A stretch of 64,000 bases of DNA, taken from the NCBI GenBank assembly GCA_031772625.1, contig CM062820.1, positions 315,364,783-315,428,782 of the forward strand, in the 5' to 3' direction. Source of the stretch: Pinus tabuliformis (Eukaryota > Streptophyta > Pinopsida > Pinales > Pinaceae). Positions 11,349-21,114 of this stretch are shown here, in pieces (position 1 is the first letter of the stretch; every line of letters begins with the position of its first letter). The notes beneath the pieces were generated by a model that was given only the letters and a program-made list of their open reading frames with translations, did not search any database and had not been told where the DNA came from. The position numbers were made by a program, and so were the translations under genes.

Positions 11349-14300
11349 TCAACAACAAGGATCGTGATAATGTTTCAACATCCTGCCATTCACAGGGCCT
11401 TCTTCAACAGTGCTGTCCTCCATAGATCTGAGGAAATAGGTGTTGTTTCCTTGAACAACAGAAATTACAGATGGACCTTTCCACAGAAAGTCAAACTTGG
11501 CATGTTTGCCCTTGTCTTCTCTTCTTGAATCCCACTTCAAAACTTTGTCACCAATATTGAAATCTTCAGCTTTAGCTCTCTTATCAAACATCCTTTTGAG
11601 CTTTTCCTGTAAGATTTTTGTTCTGTCATAGACTTGTTCTCTGGTTTGCTGAAGGTGAATTGTCTGATTAATTCTTCTTTGAATGTCATTTGGTTCAGCC
11701 TGAATTTCCTGTAACAGCTTGATAGTAGGAATGCCCAAGGATGAAGGAAATCTAGCTTCCATGCCATATACCAGCTCATAAGGGTTCATTCCAATTGATC
11801 TTTTGCTTGAAAGTCTGTCTGCCCATAGGGCGTTCACCAGCTTTTTGTGCCAGTTTTTCTTGTTTTCTTCTAGCATTTTCTTTATGATGTCGATGAGGAT
11901 CTTGTTAGATGATTCGGCCAATCCATTACCTTGAGGGTAATATGCTGTAGAGTGGCCCAGGGTGATATGAAACTTATGGCAGAAACTGATCATCTTTTTG
12001 GACTTAAAGGCAACGGCATTGTCAGTGATGATTTTCTCAGGGCAGCCAAATCTGGAAAGGATGTTGCATTCAAGGAATTGGATAATGATGGTATCATTGG
12101 CTTGTCTACAGGGAATGGCTTCAACCCACTTGGTGAAATAATCGGTGGCTGTTAGGATCCATTTGTGCTGGCCTGAGGAAGAGGGATGAATTTCTCCAAT
12201 GAAGTCAAGACCCCATTGTTGAAAAGGTTTTTCGGTGGAGATGGGTTTAAGGGGCAGGGGCAACAATTTTCTCTTGCCTTCAAAAATTTGGCACTTGCGA
12301 CATGTCGTGGAAAACTTTTTTATATCTGCAAAAAGAGTGGGCCAGTAGAAACCAACCCTCAGGATTTTGTCTGCTGTGGACTTCCAGTAGAGATGTCCTC
12401 CACAATCACCTGCATGGAATTCTTTTATGACATTGTTAGTTTCATTCATGGTTAAACAATTTAACAATATACCTTCATGATTTCTCCAAAATAATGCACC
12501 ATCTATAACACAAAATCTCAAAGCCTTCATTTTTAAAAATCTTTTCTTTGTTCTGGACAATCTTGGGGGAGCACACAGGTTTAACAGTACAAAGCAAATA
12601 TCAGTGTACCAAGGGCATTGCAGAAATATTTCACTGATCTGTGGAGTCGCCAGCTCCGGTTCATTGTCCAACTGGTTAATGTCTAAGGCCTGAAAGTTTG
12701 TTTCGGACATCAGCTTGGCTAAACCTTGTCCCTTTATCAGCTTGGTTGGTTTTATTTCAATGTCATATTCGAGGATACTTGCAATCCACTTACCTCTTTT
12801 GCCTTCTAATCCGTCTTGAGTCAATATATCTTTAACAGCAGCGTGTGGGACGTAGGCAGTCACGTGTGAATATAAAATGTACACTCTGAAATCCTTGATG
12901 GCCTTAATAAGTGCGTAGGCCTGCTTTTCCATTATTGGGTACTTCAGAGGGGCATCTCTTAAGGCTCGGCTGAAAAAAACAATTGGATTTTTAGCTCTCT
13001 GCTCATCCTTTTGCAACAGGATAGCAGCAATTGTGTGGTCTGTTGCGAATGAAAATATGATAAAATCCTTGTCAAACTGTGGACTGGTTAGAACAGGAGT
13101 TTGGGTTAATGCAGTTTTGATACTCTCGAATGCCTGCTTGGCCTCAAGGGACCATCTTACCTTGGCATCCTTCTTTAGCATGTTGCTTAACAGTCTTATT
13201 ACTTCAGCTAAATTTGGAATAAATCTTCTCAAAAAGTTAATTTTCCCAAGGAACGCTTGTAGCTCTTTTATGTTTCTCAGATGTGGAATTTGGAGGATGG
13301 CCTGTATTCTTTCAGGATCAATTCTGATCCCATCCTTTGATATAATGTGGCCAAGTAATTTTCCTTCTTCCAGGCCAAATAAGGACTTCTTTGGATTCAA
13401 GGAAATGCCATATTTCCTGCATGTCATGAAAATTTGTCTGAGATGCTTGAGATGTTCTTCATTAGATTTGGAAAATGGGGTTAAATCATCAAGGTACACA
13501 ACTAGGAAGTCATGTAATTCTTTGGCGAACGCAATGTCCATTGCTCGTTGAAAGGTAGCACCAGTGTTTTTAAGTCCAAATGGCATCTTTACATATTTAA
13601 ATGTTCCCCAGGGTGTGGTAAAGGCGGTTTTGTCTTGGTCGTCTGGGTGAACAAGTATCTGGTTAAAACCTGAAAAACCATCTAGCAGGGAAATTCTAGA
13701 TGCTCCCACTACTCTCTGCAATATGTGGTCCATTTTGGGCAGGGGATAGTGGTCTTTTAAGGAGACTTGATTTAAATTTCTGAGATCTACACAAAGTCTG
13801 ATTTCACCTGTCTTTTTTCTCGTAGGCACTAGGTTGGACACCCACTCAGAGAATCTGATAGGGGCTATAATGCCTGCTTCCCACATCCTTTTTACTTCTT
13901 TTTCAATCGGGGGAAGCAGCACAGGGTTGATTCTTCTCAATTTCTGTTTGAAGGGCTTCTGATTGGGCTTCAATGGGATCGTGTGCTGAATCACTGATGT
14001 ATCATAGGATTTCAAATCCTCATAGCTCCAAGCAAATACATCTTGAAATTCTTTGAATAAGTCAATGTACTTGGGCTTTTGATCAGGTGGCAAATTTTTG
14101 GACAATTTGATCATTTTTGGGTTCTCTGGTGTCCCAATGTTGTGTTCTTCAATTTCCGTGTTTATTGGTTGCAGTTTTGGTTTTCTGGGAACGTCATTAG
14201 AGTCAAACATGTCTTCTAGTGGAGTTAATCCTACAAGCAAAAAATTATCTTTCAAGTCAATGACCTCTGCCTCTATTCTGTCTACTTCTTCTGCCTGTGT

Positions 14301-17210
14301 TTGTTTCAGCTGTTCAATGTTTTCATTGTCAAAAATGGTTGGCTTCAGAATCTGTTTGGCTGTTGCAGCGGTTAGAACTTGCTGACTTTCATTTCTCTGC
14401 TGTTCAGAATCTGTCATGGCATCCATGTCAATGTGAATATCTGAAAATTCATACTCGAGGGTAAGGAAATTATTAATCTGGGCATCATTCTCGAATACTT
14501 GCCAATCTCTGACATTATTTGGGACGGTGGGCCTATGTTTTATTTCGGCTGTGAAGTGATGATTCGGGTCAAAAGGGAGCTTGCATGTACTCGCGAAGGT
14601 GGCTAGGCTGTGTGCATGAATGTTGTGATTTCTGGAAATCTTGTCAAGCTTGAATTCAGTGAATGCCTGGAGTATGTTAGTAGCAGCAGTTCTGTAGGCT
14701 CTCATTCTGTTGTCATTGGTAACAAAATTACCTTTCATCTGTTGAATAACTAGATCAGAGTCACCTAAGATAGACACTTTTACAGCACCTAGAGTTTTCA
14801 GTAGTTTAAGGCCTAACAGCAGAGCCTCATACTCTGCCATGTTGTTTGTGCATTTGAAATTCAGTCTATAGGCATGTCCTTCTACATGATTATCAGGTGT
14901 ATTGTGAATCCAGACACCTACCCCTGCTCCTAACTTGTTGACAGAACCATCAAACTCTAAGAACCATGTGATTTCTTGCTTGTTGACAATGCTAGGAGTG
15001 TCATCCGAATTAGGGTTGGGCAGATTTAAAATTTCTGTTTGGGGAGGTTCTTGTAACATGCTGGTTGCATTTACTGTTTTGACAATTTCTCTATTATGGG
15101 CAACCGTTTCTTCACTTATGTGCACTTGTTGTTCTAGAGCCAAATGCTCCTTATTAGTGGGCAGATTTGAATCATCATTGAATAAAATGAAAGAATCCAT
15201 ATCGGAATGAATTGAATAAATGGGAAAATTTTCAGGCTTGCTTTCACTACTTACTACATATTCCATCAGCGTTTCTCTGTACAGTCTCTTTCGTTGCCCA
15301 AAGACTGAAATGGTAGCGTAGGAAAGGTCTAATTGAAGGGATCCTTGGAGCTTTGCTCCCCATGATCTCGAGAGGAGCATACCATACTTTGGTGGGATGT
15401 CAGCCACTACTACATCCATGAGGATGGTCTTGTTGGGATATTGAACTAAGGAGACACATAGATCTTTAATGAGACCTAAACATTTCACTTGACTGGAGTC
15501 AAATGAGTATAAATATTTGTAAGGTCTTGTGATGTCATGATTCAGTTTTTCCATAACTGCTTTGGGCATAAGATTGTGCGATGCCCCTGAGTCAAACATA
15601 GCGTTGTGTAAAACTTTGTCATGTATATGCAGACTGACATAAAAGGGTGGGACAGGTCCTTGTGTTGACTTTCCATTAACTTCTGGTCCAAACAATAGTT
15701 TAGGGGAATCATCCAAAACATTTACATCATCTTTGTTTTCTGGGAGTTGCAGTGACCTTTGAATCTGTTGCCTATATACATCGTGTTTAGCCAATTTTGA
15801 AAGAGGAATGGCTATCTTGAGTTTTCCAATCTCTGTTTCTAAACTAAAAGGCTTCTCCAATGGAGTCTTAGTATTGGCATTGGCAGTTTTTTCCTTTTCA
15901 CTTGAATTTTCAGCGACTTGCTCTTGTTTATCAGTGCTATGGGGAGTATTTGCTTGCGGCTTTGCAACTTCAGGAGTACTTTTTGGGACGCTGTTTGAAT
16001 TTTCTTTTGAGAAAGGAGGTGGCAAAGGCCGATCTTTGGGAGGCTGTATTTCCGTTATATCTTCTACAGTCACTTGATGTGGGTTTGGGACAGTCATATC
16101 AGCTGGTTTTGTTACAACAGCTTTGTGTTTAATCTTGTTGGGCTGTTTACTTTCCTTTGTCTTGCTAGGCTCAGAGATGTCAATGTTCCTAGTTTTGAGC
16201 TTATACTGTTTGTGTAGTTCATACACAGTAGTATCATAACCTTGTTTAAAATCAAAAGACTCACCAGATTTAGTCTGAAATTGATTGCAGTCATGCTCAT
16301 TTTCGTCTTCTTGTGTCAGGAAAGTTTGATGTTTACCCTTTAGATCCATTAAATTCATATGATCGTCTTCTATGGGTTGACTAGAAGTAGATCCTTCTAC
16401 ATAGTTATCTTGAAAAGGGGGTCTTATGTCATGGTCTTGGTTAGACCTACCAGCATTTGTGTTCTGCGTTTTTCTGAAATTTGGGTTTCTTATGGGATTA
16501 GACTGCTGTCCTTCCCATGATGCCTTTCTCTCCACATTTTCTACCCTCTCTCCTAGTCTTTGCAGGCCATTGATGATAGCATCAAGCTTCTGGTCGAAGG
16601 CTGAGGGTTCTTCCTTAAAGGTGGTTCTCTTTTCCATTCGGGCTCTATTTCTTTTGGCAATTAAGTTGGCTTCTACCGTGACAGCAACCTTTTGCGCGTC
16701 TTCAAGGGTTTCAGGAGCTCTTTCTTTCAACTGATATGCCATATCAGGGTCAAAACCATCAGGAAATTTGTACAAGGCAAGGTCGGGTGGAGGCCTTAAG
16801 TTCTGTGGTATCGCATTATATACATTGTTGAATCTTGCACAGTATTCTAAAACGGTCTCTTGAGGACCTCGTTTAATTGTATCATATTCAGCTAGTATGT
16901 GCAAGGGATCTTTCTTTTTCTCCCATCTGTTGGTAAAGGATAGGTAAAGCTCATCAGGAGTGGTTATGGAATTTGCAGCGAGTGATCTGAACCAAGTTCT
17001 CACATCACCTGTTAGACTCTGAACAAAAATTCTCATTCTCACACTGTCATCATCTATTTCATAGTTCTCAAAATAGTCTTGCATCTTTTTGGCATGCTGA
17101 ATGGCTGTGAAAGGACCAGTGGAATCAAAATATGTAATTTTCGATTGGTAATCTTGGGGTAAAGCCGCAGCGTTAGCAGGTAACTGTAGGGGAGCATATC
17201 TATTAGCCAT
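11349..17210 (-). CDS. E1 Gag-Pol polyprotein, 1953 aa, open
   Basis: A single frame carries all enzymes of a Ty3/gypsy element. The gag core is about residues 30-200 (RTWFRSLAANSI, DELYLSFTNRWEKKK). Aspartic protease is near 538 (FDSGASHNLMP). An archaeal-type RNase H lies at about 750-890 (LEFDGSVNKLGAGVGVW, MAEYEALLLGLK, GDSDLVIQQ). RT spans about 1100-1290 (PFGLKN, VYLDD). The resident gypsy RNase H is at about 1380-1500. Integrase has its zinc-binding part near 1600-1645 and catalytic core motifs at about 1668-1770 (GLDFIG, TDNAVAF, GNGLAESSN). The C-terminal end is chromodomain-free. RNase H lies ahead of RT, unlike the usual Ogre/Retand order. The frame stays open upstream of this first ATG. 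I see no break. Confidence 0.9.
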   Translation of the reverse strand: MANRYAPLQLPANAAALPQDYQSKITYFDSTGPFTAIQHAKKMQDYFENYEIDDDSVRMRIFVQSLTGDVRTWFRSLAANSITTPDELYLSFTNRWEKKKDPLHILAEYDTIKRGPQETVLEYCARFNNVYNAIPQNLRPPPDLALYKFPDGFDPDMAYQLKERAPETLEDAQKVAVTVEANLIAKRNRARMEKRTTFKEEPSAFDQKLDAIINGLQRLGERVENVERKASWEGQQSNPIRNPNFRKTQNTNAGRSNQDHDIRPPFQDNYVEGSTSSQPIEDDHMNLMDLKGKHQTFLTQEDENEHDCNQFQTKSGESFDFKQGYDTTVYELHKQYKLKTRNIDISEPSKTKESKQPNKIKHKAVVTKPADMTVPNPHQVTVEDITEIQPPKDRPLPPPFSKENSNSVPKSTPEVAKPQANTPHSTDKQEQVAENSSEKEKTANANTKTPLEKPFSLETEIGKLKIAIPLSKLAKHDVYRQQIQRSLQLPENKDDVNVLDDSPKLLFGPEVNGKSTQGPVPPFYVSLHIHDKVLHNAMFDSGASHNLMPKAVMEKLNHDITRPYKYLYSFDSSQVKCLGLIKDLCVSLVQYPNKTILMDVVVADIPPKYGMLLSRSWGAKLQGSLQLDLSYATISVFGQRKRLYRETLMEYVVSSESKPENFPIYSIHSDMDSFILFNDDSNLPTNKEHLALEQQVHISEETVAHNREIVKTVNATSMLQEPPQTEILNLPNPNSDDTPSIVNKQEITWFLEFDGSVNKLGAGVGVWIHNTPDNHVEGHAYRLNFKCTNNMAEYEALLLGLKLLKTLGAVKVSILGDSDLVIQQMKGNFVTNDNRMRAYRTAATNILQAFTEFKLDKISRNHNIHAHSLATFASTCKLPFDPNHHFTAEIKHRPTVPNNVRDWQVFENDAQINNFLTLEYEFSDIHIDMDAMTDSEQQRNESQQVLTAATAKQILKPTIFDNENIEQLKQTQAEEVDRIEAEVIDLKDNFLLVGLTPLEDMFDSNDVPRKPKLQPINTEIEEHNIGTPENPKMIKLSKNLPPDQKPKYIDLFKEFQDVFAWSYEDLKSYDTSVIQHTIPLKPNQKPFKQKLRRINPVLLPPIEKEVKRMWEAGIIAPIRFSEWVSNLVPTRKKTGEIRLCVDLRNLNQVSLKDHYPLPKMDHILQRVVGASRISLLDGFSGFNQILVHPDDQDKTAFTTPWGTFKYVKMPFGLKNTGATFQRAMDIAFAKELHDFLVVYLDDLTPFSKSNEEHLKHLRQIFMTCRKYGISLNPKKSLFGLEEGKLLGHIISKDGIRIDPERIQAILQIPHLRNIKELQAFLGKINFLRRFIPNLAEVIRLLSNMLKKDAKVRWSLEAKQAFESIKTALTQTPVLTSPQFDKDFIIFSFATDHTIAAILLQKDEQRAKNPIVFFSRALRDAPLKYPIMEKQAYALIKAIKDFRVYILYSHVTAYVPHAAVKDILTQDGLEGKRGKWIASILEYDIEIKPTKLIKGQGLAKLMSETNFQALDINQLDNEPELATPQISEIFLQCPWYTDICFVLLNLCAPPRLSRTKKRFLKMKALRFCVIDGALFWRNHEGILLNCLTMNETNNVIKEFHAGDCGGHLYWKSTADKILRVGFYWPTLFADIKKFSTTCRKCQIFEGKRKLLPLPLKPISTEKPFQQWGLDFIGEIHPSSSGQHKWILTATDYFTKWVEAIPCRQANDTIIIQFLECNILSRFGCPEKIITDNAVAFKSKKMISFCHKFHITLGHSTAYYPQGNGLAESSNKILIDIIKKMLEENKKNWHKKLVNALWADRLSSKRSIGMNPYELVYGMEARFPSSLGIPTIKLLQEIQAEPNDIQRRINQTIHLQQTREQVYDRTKILQEKLKRMFDKRAKAEDFNIGDKVLKWDSRREDKGKHAKFDFLWKGPSVISVVQGNNTYFLRSMEDSTVEEGPVNGRMLKHYHDPCC

Positions 17211-17840
17211 ATTGGCTGGTATAAGTGGGACAACGGGGATAACAGGGATAACAGTAGTGGTAATGGGAATATGTGCAGTGAATGAAGGTGTGGAAGGAGT
17301 GCTATGAGATGTGGATGACGAACAAGGGGAAGCAGGGGTAGACCGGAATAAAACCTTGACAGGGGTTGGGACAGAGCTAGGGTAAGCTGTTTCAGGGGTT
17401 TTATCAGCAAAATTTTCCTGTCTTTGTTGCTTCCTAAGGATTTTAGGGATTATGTTAGGGTTTTCAAAAACAGCTGGAGGATCTGGGTCTGGGTTTGACC
17501 TTGTATATCGTGAACTTTTCTTGGGAGCCAGCTTCCGAACTTGACTTTTTTTATTTTATTTTTTGGAATGTTTTTTGTATTCACAAGGGCCAGATGATAT
17601 TTTGGAATGGTTGTGTATATCTTAAAACTAGCATGAAGATTGACTGAAGCAGCTTTTATCTAAACCTGTTAATGTAAAACAAAAACAGTTTCAAAGGCTT
17701 CCTGGCTGACATTCAGGCTTCATCTGTAGTTTTAGGAAATATACAGCAATTAGAAAATCGATTTCTACAGGGGATTTTTAACCTTCTTCGTGAAACTTTG
17801 TAAAATTAACTGAGGAAAATCCCCAGCGGAGTCGCCATTA
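17211..17840 (-). other. E1 leader with open frame upstream of the first gag ATG
   Basis: From about 17545 to 17211 the gag frame stays open without an ATG. It encodes a Pro/Ser/Thr-rich peptide preceded by RKLAPKK. The peptides RKLAPKK-like, VLFRSTP and a Pro/Ser/Thr-rich tail recur in E2's leader. Conservation suggests this part is translated, so the true start may come from splicing or a non-AUG codon. Splicing is known in the related Ogre elements. Beyond about 17545 the leader appears non-coding up to the primer-binding site. Confidence 0.5.
17821..17837 (-). other. E1 primer-binding site
   Basis: On the minus strand TGGCGACTCCGCTGGGG begins three bases after the 5' LTR. E2 has TGGCGACTCCACTGGGGA at the same place. 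From memory this is the tRNA-Arg type used by Ogre-like Tat elements. The tRNA identity was not checked. Confidence 0.8.
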
Positions 17841-18663
17841 TGTTATCACTCAGGTTGTCCCTGAAGGTTAAGAAAGGGATACGGCCGAGGTAACCACAAA
17901 CCAACTTTGGACTGCAGGTTCTAGCCAACCTGCAATCAGAGAGGGCTCTCTCTTTTAGATTTAGCTTTGTTTGAAAGGATTTTAGGCTAGGTCTCGGGTC
18001 CAGAGGGTTTTTTGTTTTGTTTTGGTGGGAAAATTGACACTTTCAGGTAGAGAGGCAGAGTATAACCTGAATGTTTCAAACCATTGGGCGTGGAGTCGAG
18101 GAGGGGAACTACTGGTGCGTTTCCTTAATAACAGTGAGGGAACATGGAGCAAGATAGCTGAGCTTGAAGCAATTTTCAGGTTTAAAGGATGAAATGAATG
18201 CTAAAGAAAGAGAGGCAGTTAAGAATCTCTCCAACAGATTAGCAGAGAAAGTAACAGGGCACTACCTAAGGGCAGTTAAGAATCCCTAGATAATTGGCCA
18301 ACACAGGTGAATTGGGGTAAACATGAGCCAGAAGGAATTCAATATTCATAACCAATTCATTCAGAGGAAAACATCAAGAAACAACAGAAATTGAGCATAG
18401 AGAGTATTTAAACTAATTCTAGGCTATTCTTTTTTCCTGCTATCTAGATAATGGCAAACACATAAACAGAGATAAGAGGCACTTATTGCTTTAGGCCGCA
18501 GCACAAGAATTCCATCTTCAGTCTCCAAAGCATTTATCAACAACAGACAGTTCGCTCTCCAAGCTTTCGGCAATCTTTGATTACAGAAAAATTCAGGTAT
18601 ACACAGCGAGTCTCTAGTGAAGAATTCTCAATTTACCAACCCTTAAAACTATACAGAGGGTGG

Positions 18664-18671
18664 TATATATA
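18664..18671 (-). promoter_or_regulatory. TATA box of E1 5' LTR
   Basis: TATATATA lies 823 bp before the U5 end. E2's TATA candidate lies at nearly the same distance (about 850 bp) from its U5 end. Identical sequence stands in the other LTR at 8525-8532. Transcription would run leftwards. Confidence 0.65.
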
Positions 18672-19370
18672 GGGCAAAACTTTATATCTACTGCTTTTAT
18701 TACATCTTGACTTAATCAGGTCATAAAAAAAATAATTTATTGACCTACTCCTATCTGAAATAAATGCATGAAAATTCTCAGGCTGTACTGGGGCGGCCGT
18801 AAAAAGAAAACGAATAAATGATGTAGTCCTGGGTGCCTTGGGGCAATGTCTTCTGAAATAAATATGCATGGGTTTCTGCTTCCTTGCTGTCCTGGTGCTT
18901 TGAATGCCTTAATGGTGATTTGAAGGCAAGGATGGGCTGATGCTTATTGATTTGACTTTCTGGGGGCTTCATCAATGTTCAGGTGCTTCGAGCCCCTAAA
19001 CAAATCTTTGCTGATACTCTTTGGCGTCTTTTCTTCCACTGATACTCTTTGACAAAATCTGGACTGCTGATCTGATGTGCTATGGGTCTAATCACCAGTA
19101 AATGGCCGTTGTTTGGCCTCTGTATCATCTGGAATTGTCTTCTGCTCCTTTTGGTATGCTCTGTGAAGAAAACGGGTCATTTTTGCCCCTTTTCGGGCTT
19201 CCTGGGGCCGCATGATGAGAAGATTCCCTAAAGATTCCCTGAAGATTCTCCATTTCGACCTAAAAAATCCTGCGATGGCGCAAATCGCTCATCAAAAACT
19301 GCCTCAGAATTTGATTCCGGGGCTCCGAAGTGCGACTTTCACACCTCTGCGCCCAAAAAGTGCTGATGAT

Positions 19371-19608
19371 GTCAGCATGATGTCACATTGTACGGCGGGT
19401 GACATCAGCATGACGTCAGCAGGGCGACGTGGCGGGATGACGTCAGCATGACGTCATCACGTACGGACGATGACGTGGTAGGTACGGTGGCAGGGACACG
19501 TGGCAGTGACGTGGCAGGAGGCCACACAGGCAGGTGACTCATCGGGTGACTGGACAAAGGGGTGACGTAAGCAGGGACTGTGCAGGGGTGACGTGGGGTA
19601 TGACGTCA
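19371..19608 (-). promoter_or_regulatory. TGACGTCA motif cluster in E1 U3
   Basis: Full palindromes occur at 19411, 19438, 19449 and 19601, with TGACGT half sites or one-base variants between them. The pair at 19438 and 19449 is spaced 11 bp start to start, one helical turn. TGACG motifs are the core sites of plant TGA-type bZIP factors (as-1 elements). The cluster lies about 700-950 bp upstream of the TATA box. The function is inferred from motif and conservation in E2. Confidence 0.6.
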
Positions 19609-20682
19609 TGGGCGGTAAGCGGTTTTGTGGTGCACCGCTTTTCAGGGATGGTGGTTTCATGAGGGGGACCTCCGCCACACCCCAGAGCTTGACGCGTGGC
19701 GGGAGTACGGCGGCAAAACTGCCGAACCCCCGAACGCTAAAGCCCGAGCGTGTTGCATATAGAAAAGCCCGCCCACCGTAGATCTGTGGCGGGCTAGATC
19801 TAACGGCTGGCGGTAGATGGGTAGCGACGGCGGGTTAGTGGGTGGGATATTCGCGGGAATATTCCCTTTTTAATATATCGCGGCGGTGGGTTTAAACATA
19901 GGGAATGGCAGGATTGGCATATTTACACTTGGGTTTTAGGGATAGGGGCGAATTATGGGTTTTTGCCAACCGGGGTTAATGTTTTATGCACAGGACTTGG
20001 GCAAAAAGTGCAAAAAATGGATTTTTTTGAAGGTTTTTGAGGGTTTTAGAGCTAGGGAAGCGGTTACTAGCTGACCTGATGTCAGACTAGCTCCTTAGTG
20101 ACTCGGATGGGCTAAAGACAGCCCCAGATGGACTGTGATTTCCCAGACTTATAGGAAATATGGCTATATTGCCAAGGAGGGGTATTTACATAGGGGAGTT
20201 TTATATACATGATTTTAATAAGGGAAGGGGAAAATTGTTAGGGAGTTATATAATAAAGTTAATAGTTAATATGGATATGAAAAGAGGGCGCTAAGGTATG
20301 AGACCTTAGGCTATGTTGGGAAAAGAAGGCTCACGGATGATGAGTGAGCAGTCCTTGAGTGAAGCAGATCCTCACCAAGGCGAATGTCATGGAAATGATG
20401 AAACTGAGGGGCTCAAGCAGACCTTGACCCCTTGGGGGATGTTAGTAAGTGACTTGGGGGAAATGAGAAGAAAGGGAGGTTAGTGAGTTCTGGCTTGAGT
20501 ACCTCCTTTGAATGCAAAACTGCCTAATAACTATGATCTGAAAGGATAAGACATTGTGAGATACAAAATTGATCATCAATTATCATTCTGCCACCAAACA
20601 GCTACCTACCCAGCCTACTGTCCTAACAATTTTTCTTCTTTTTGTTTTGGGTGCACTTAGACTTGCAGACCCATGTTCGCAA

Positions 20683-20691
20683 ATTTATTTA

Positions 20692-20727
<36 letters not shown>

Positions 20728-20737
20728 ATTTTTTTGT
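20683..20737. repeat. TTTA microsatellite in E1 5' LTR
   Basis: About seven TTTA units followed by a T-rich run. The counterpart in the other LTR (10513-10558) is shorter, which accounts for part of the LTR length difference. Confidence 0.9.
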
Positions 20738-21114
20738 TATCTAAATCTACACTTATTTCTGCCAGGGCCCAGATTAGACAGTTGGGTCCCTTAGTTTCTC
20801 TACCTATCTACAAATCTGCCAAGCTTAGACTGTTTGGACAGATATCATTCTCTATATTCTACAACATGAAATTGAAATCTAGGGAGACCAGGATTAGACT
20901 GTTTGGACCTCCCTTTAAGAAATTCTTCAAAATTGGAACAACTTATCAAAATGGAATGCAGCAGTGTCATTTGGATCAGCATACTTCATGGCTTCTTCTT
21001 TGGTCTCTTCTGGAAATATGGAACACTGCAGCTTGCAAAGTATGACATATTTGGCATGTAAAAATGTCAATCATGAAAGATGATACCCTGTTGCAACAGG
21101 AGGCTAACACTTGG

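Larger units (their letters stand above)
7702..21109 (-). mobile_element. E1: complete-looking Ty3/gypsy element, Tat-lineage type
   Basis: Ends are TGTTATCAC at 7702 and GGCTAACA at 21109, flanked by CTTGG at 7697-7701 and 21110-21114. X-C shows the empty site with a single CTTGG at 63743-63747. LTRs are 3228 and 3269 bp with a 6.9-kb interior. The minus-strand layout from the right is LTR, primer site, leader, one long polyprotein frame, short 3' non-coding stretch, LTR. Between the LTRs I counted about 60 substitutions by eye in 3.2 kb (near 1.9%), mostly transitions, plus a few indels. At slow conifer-like rates that is a few million years; at grass-like rates, under one million. The two RNase H domains and absence of a chromodomain point to the Tat lineage. 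It looks whole. Confidence 0.9.
17841..21109 (-). repeat. E1 5' LTR (right)
   Basis: It is 3269 bp long. Reading from 21109 leftwards: U3 with a TTTA microsatellite and a TGACGTCA cluster, a TATA box at 18664-18671, then about 820 bp of R and U5 to the primer site. Its two ends are clearly homologous to the ends of E2's LTRs, but the 3.7-kb reading frame found in E2's U3 is absent here. Confidence 0.92.

Noticed and set aside
13033-13551. Plus-strand frame of 172 codons and several others within 11931-16734
   Set aside because: They lie antisense to the open E1 polyprotein, have no domain and differ in E2; they are shadows of the real frame.
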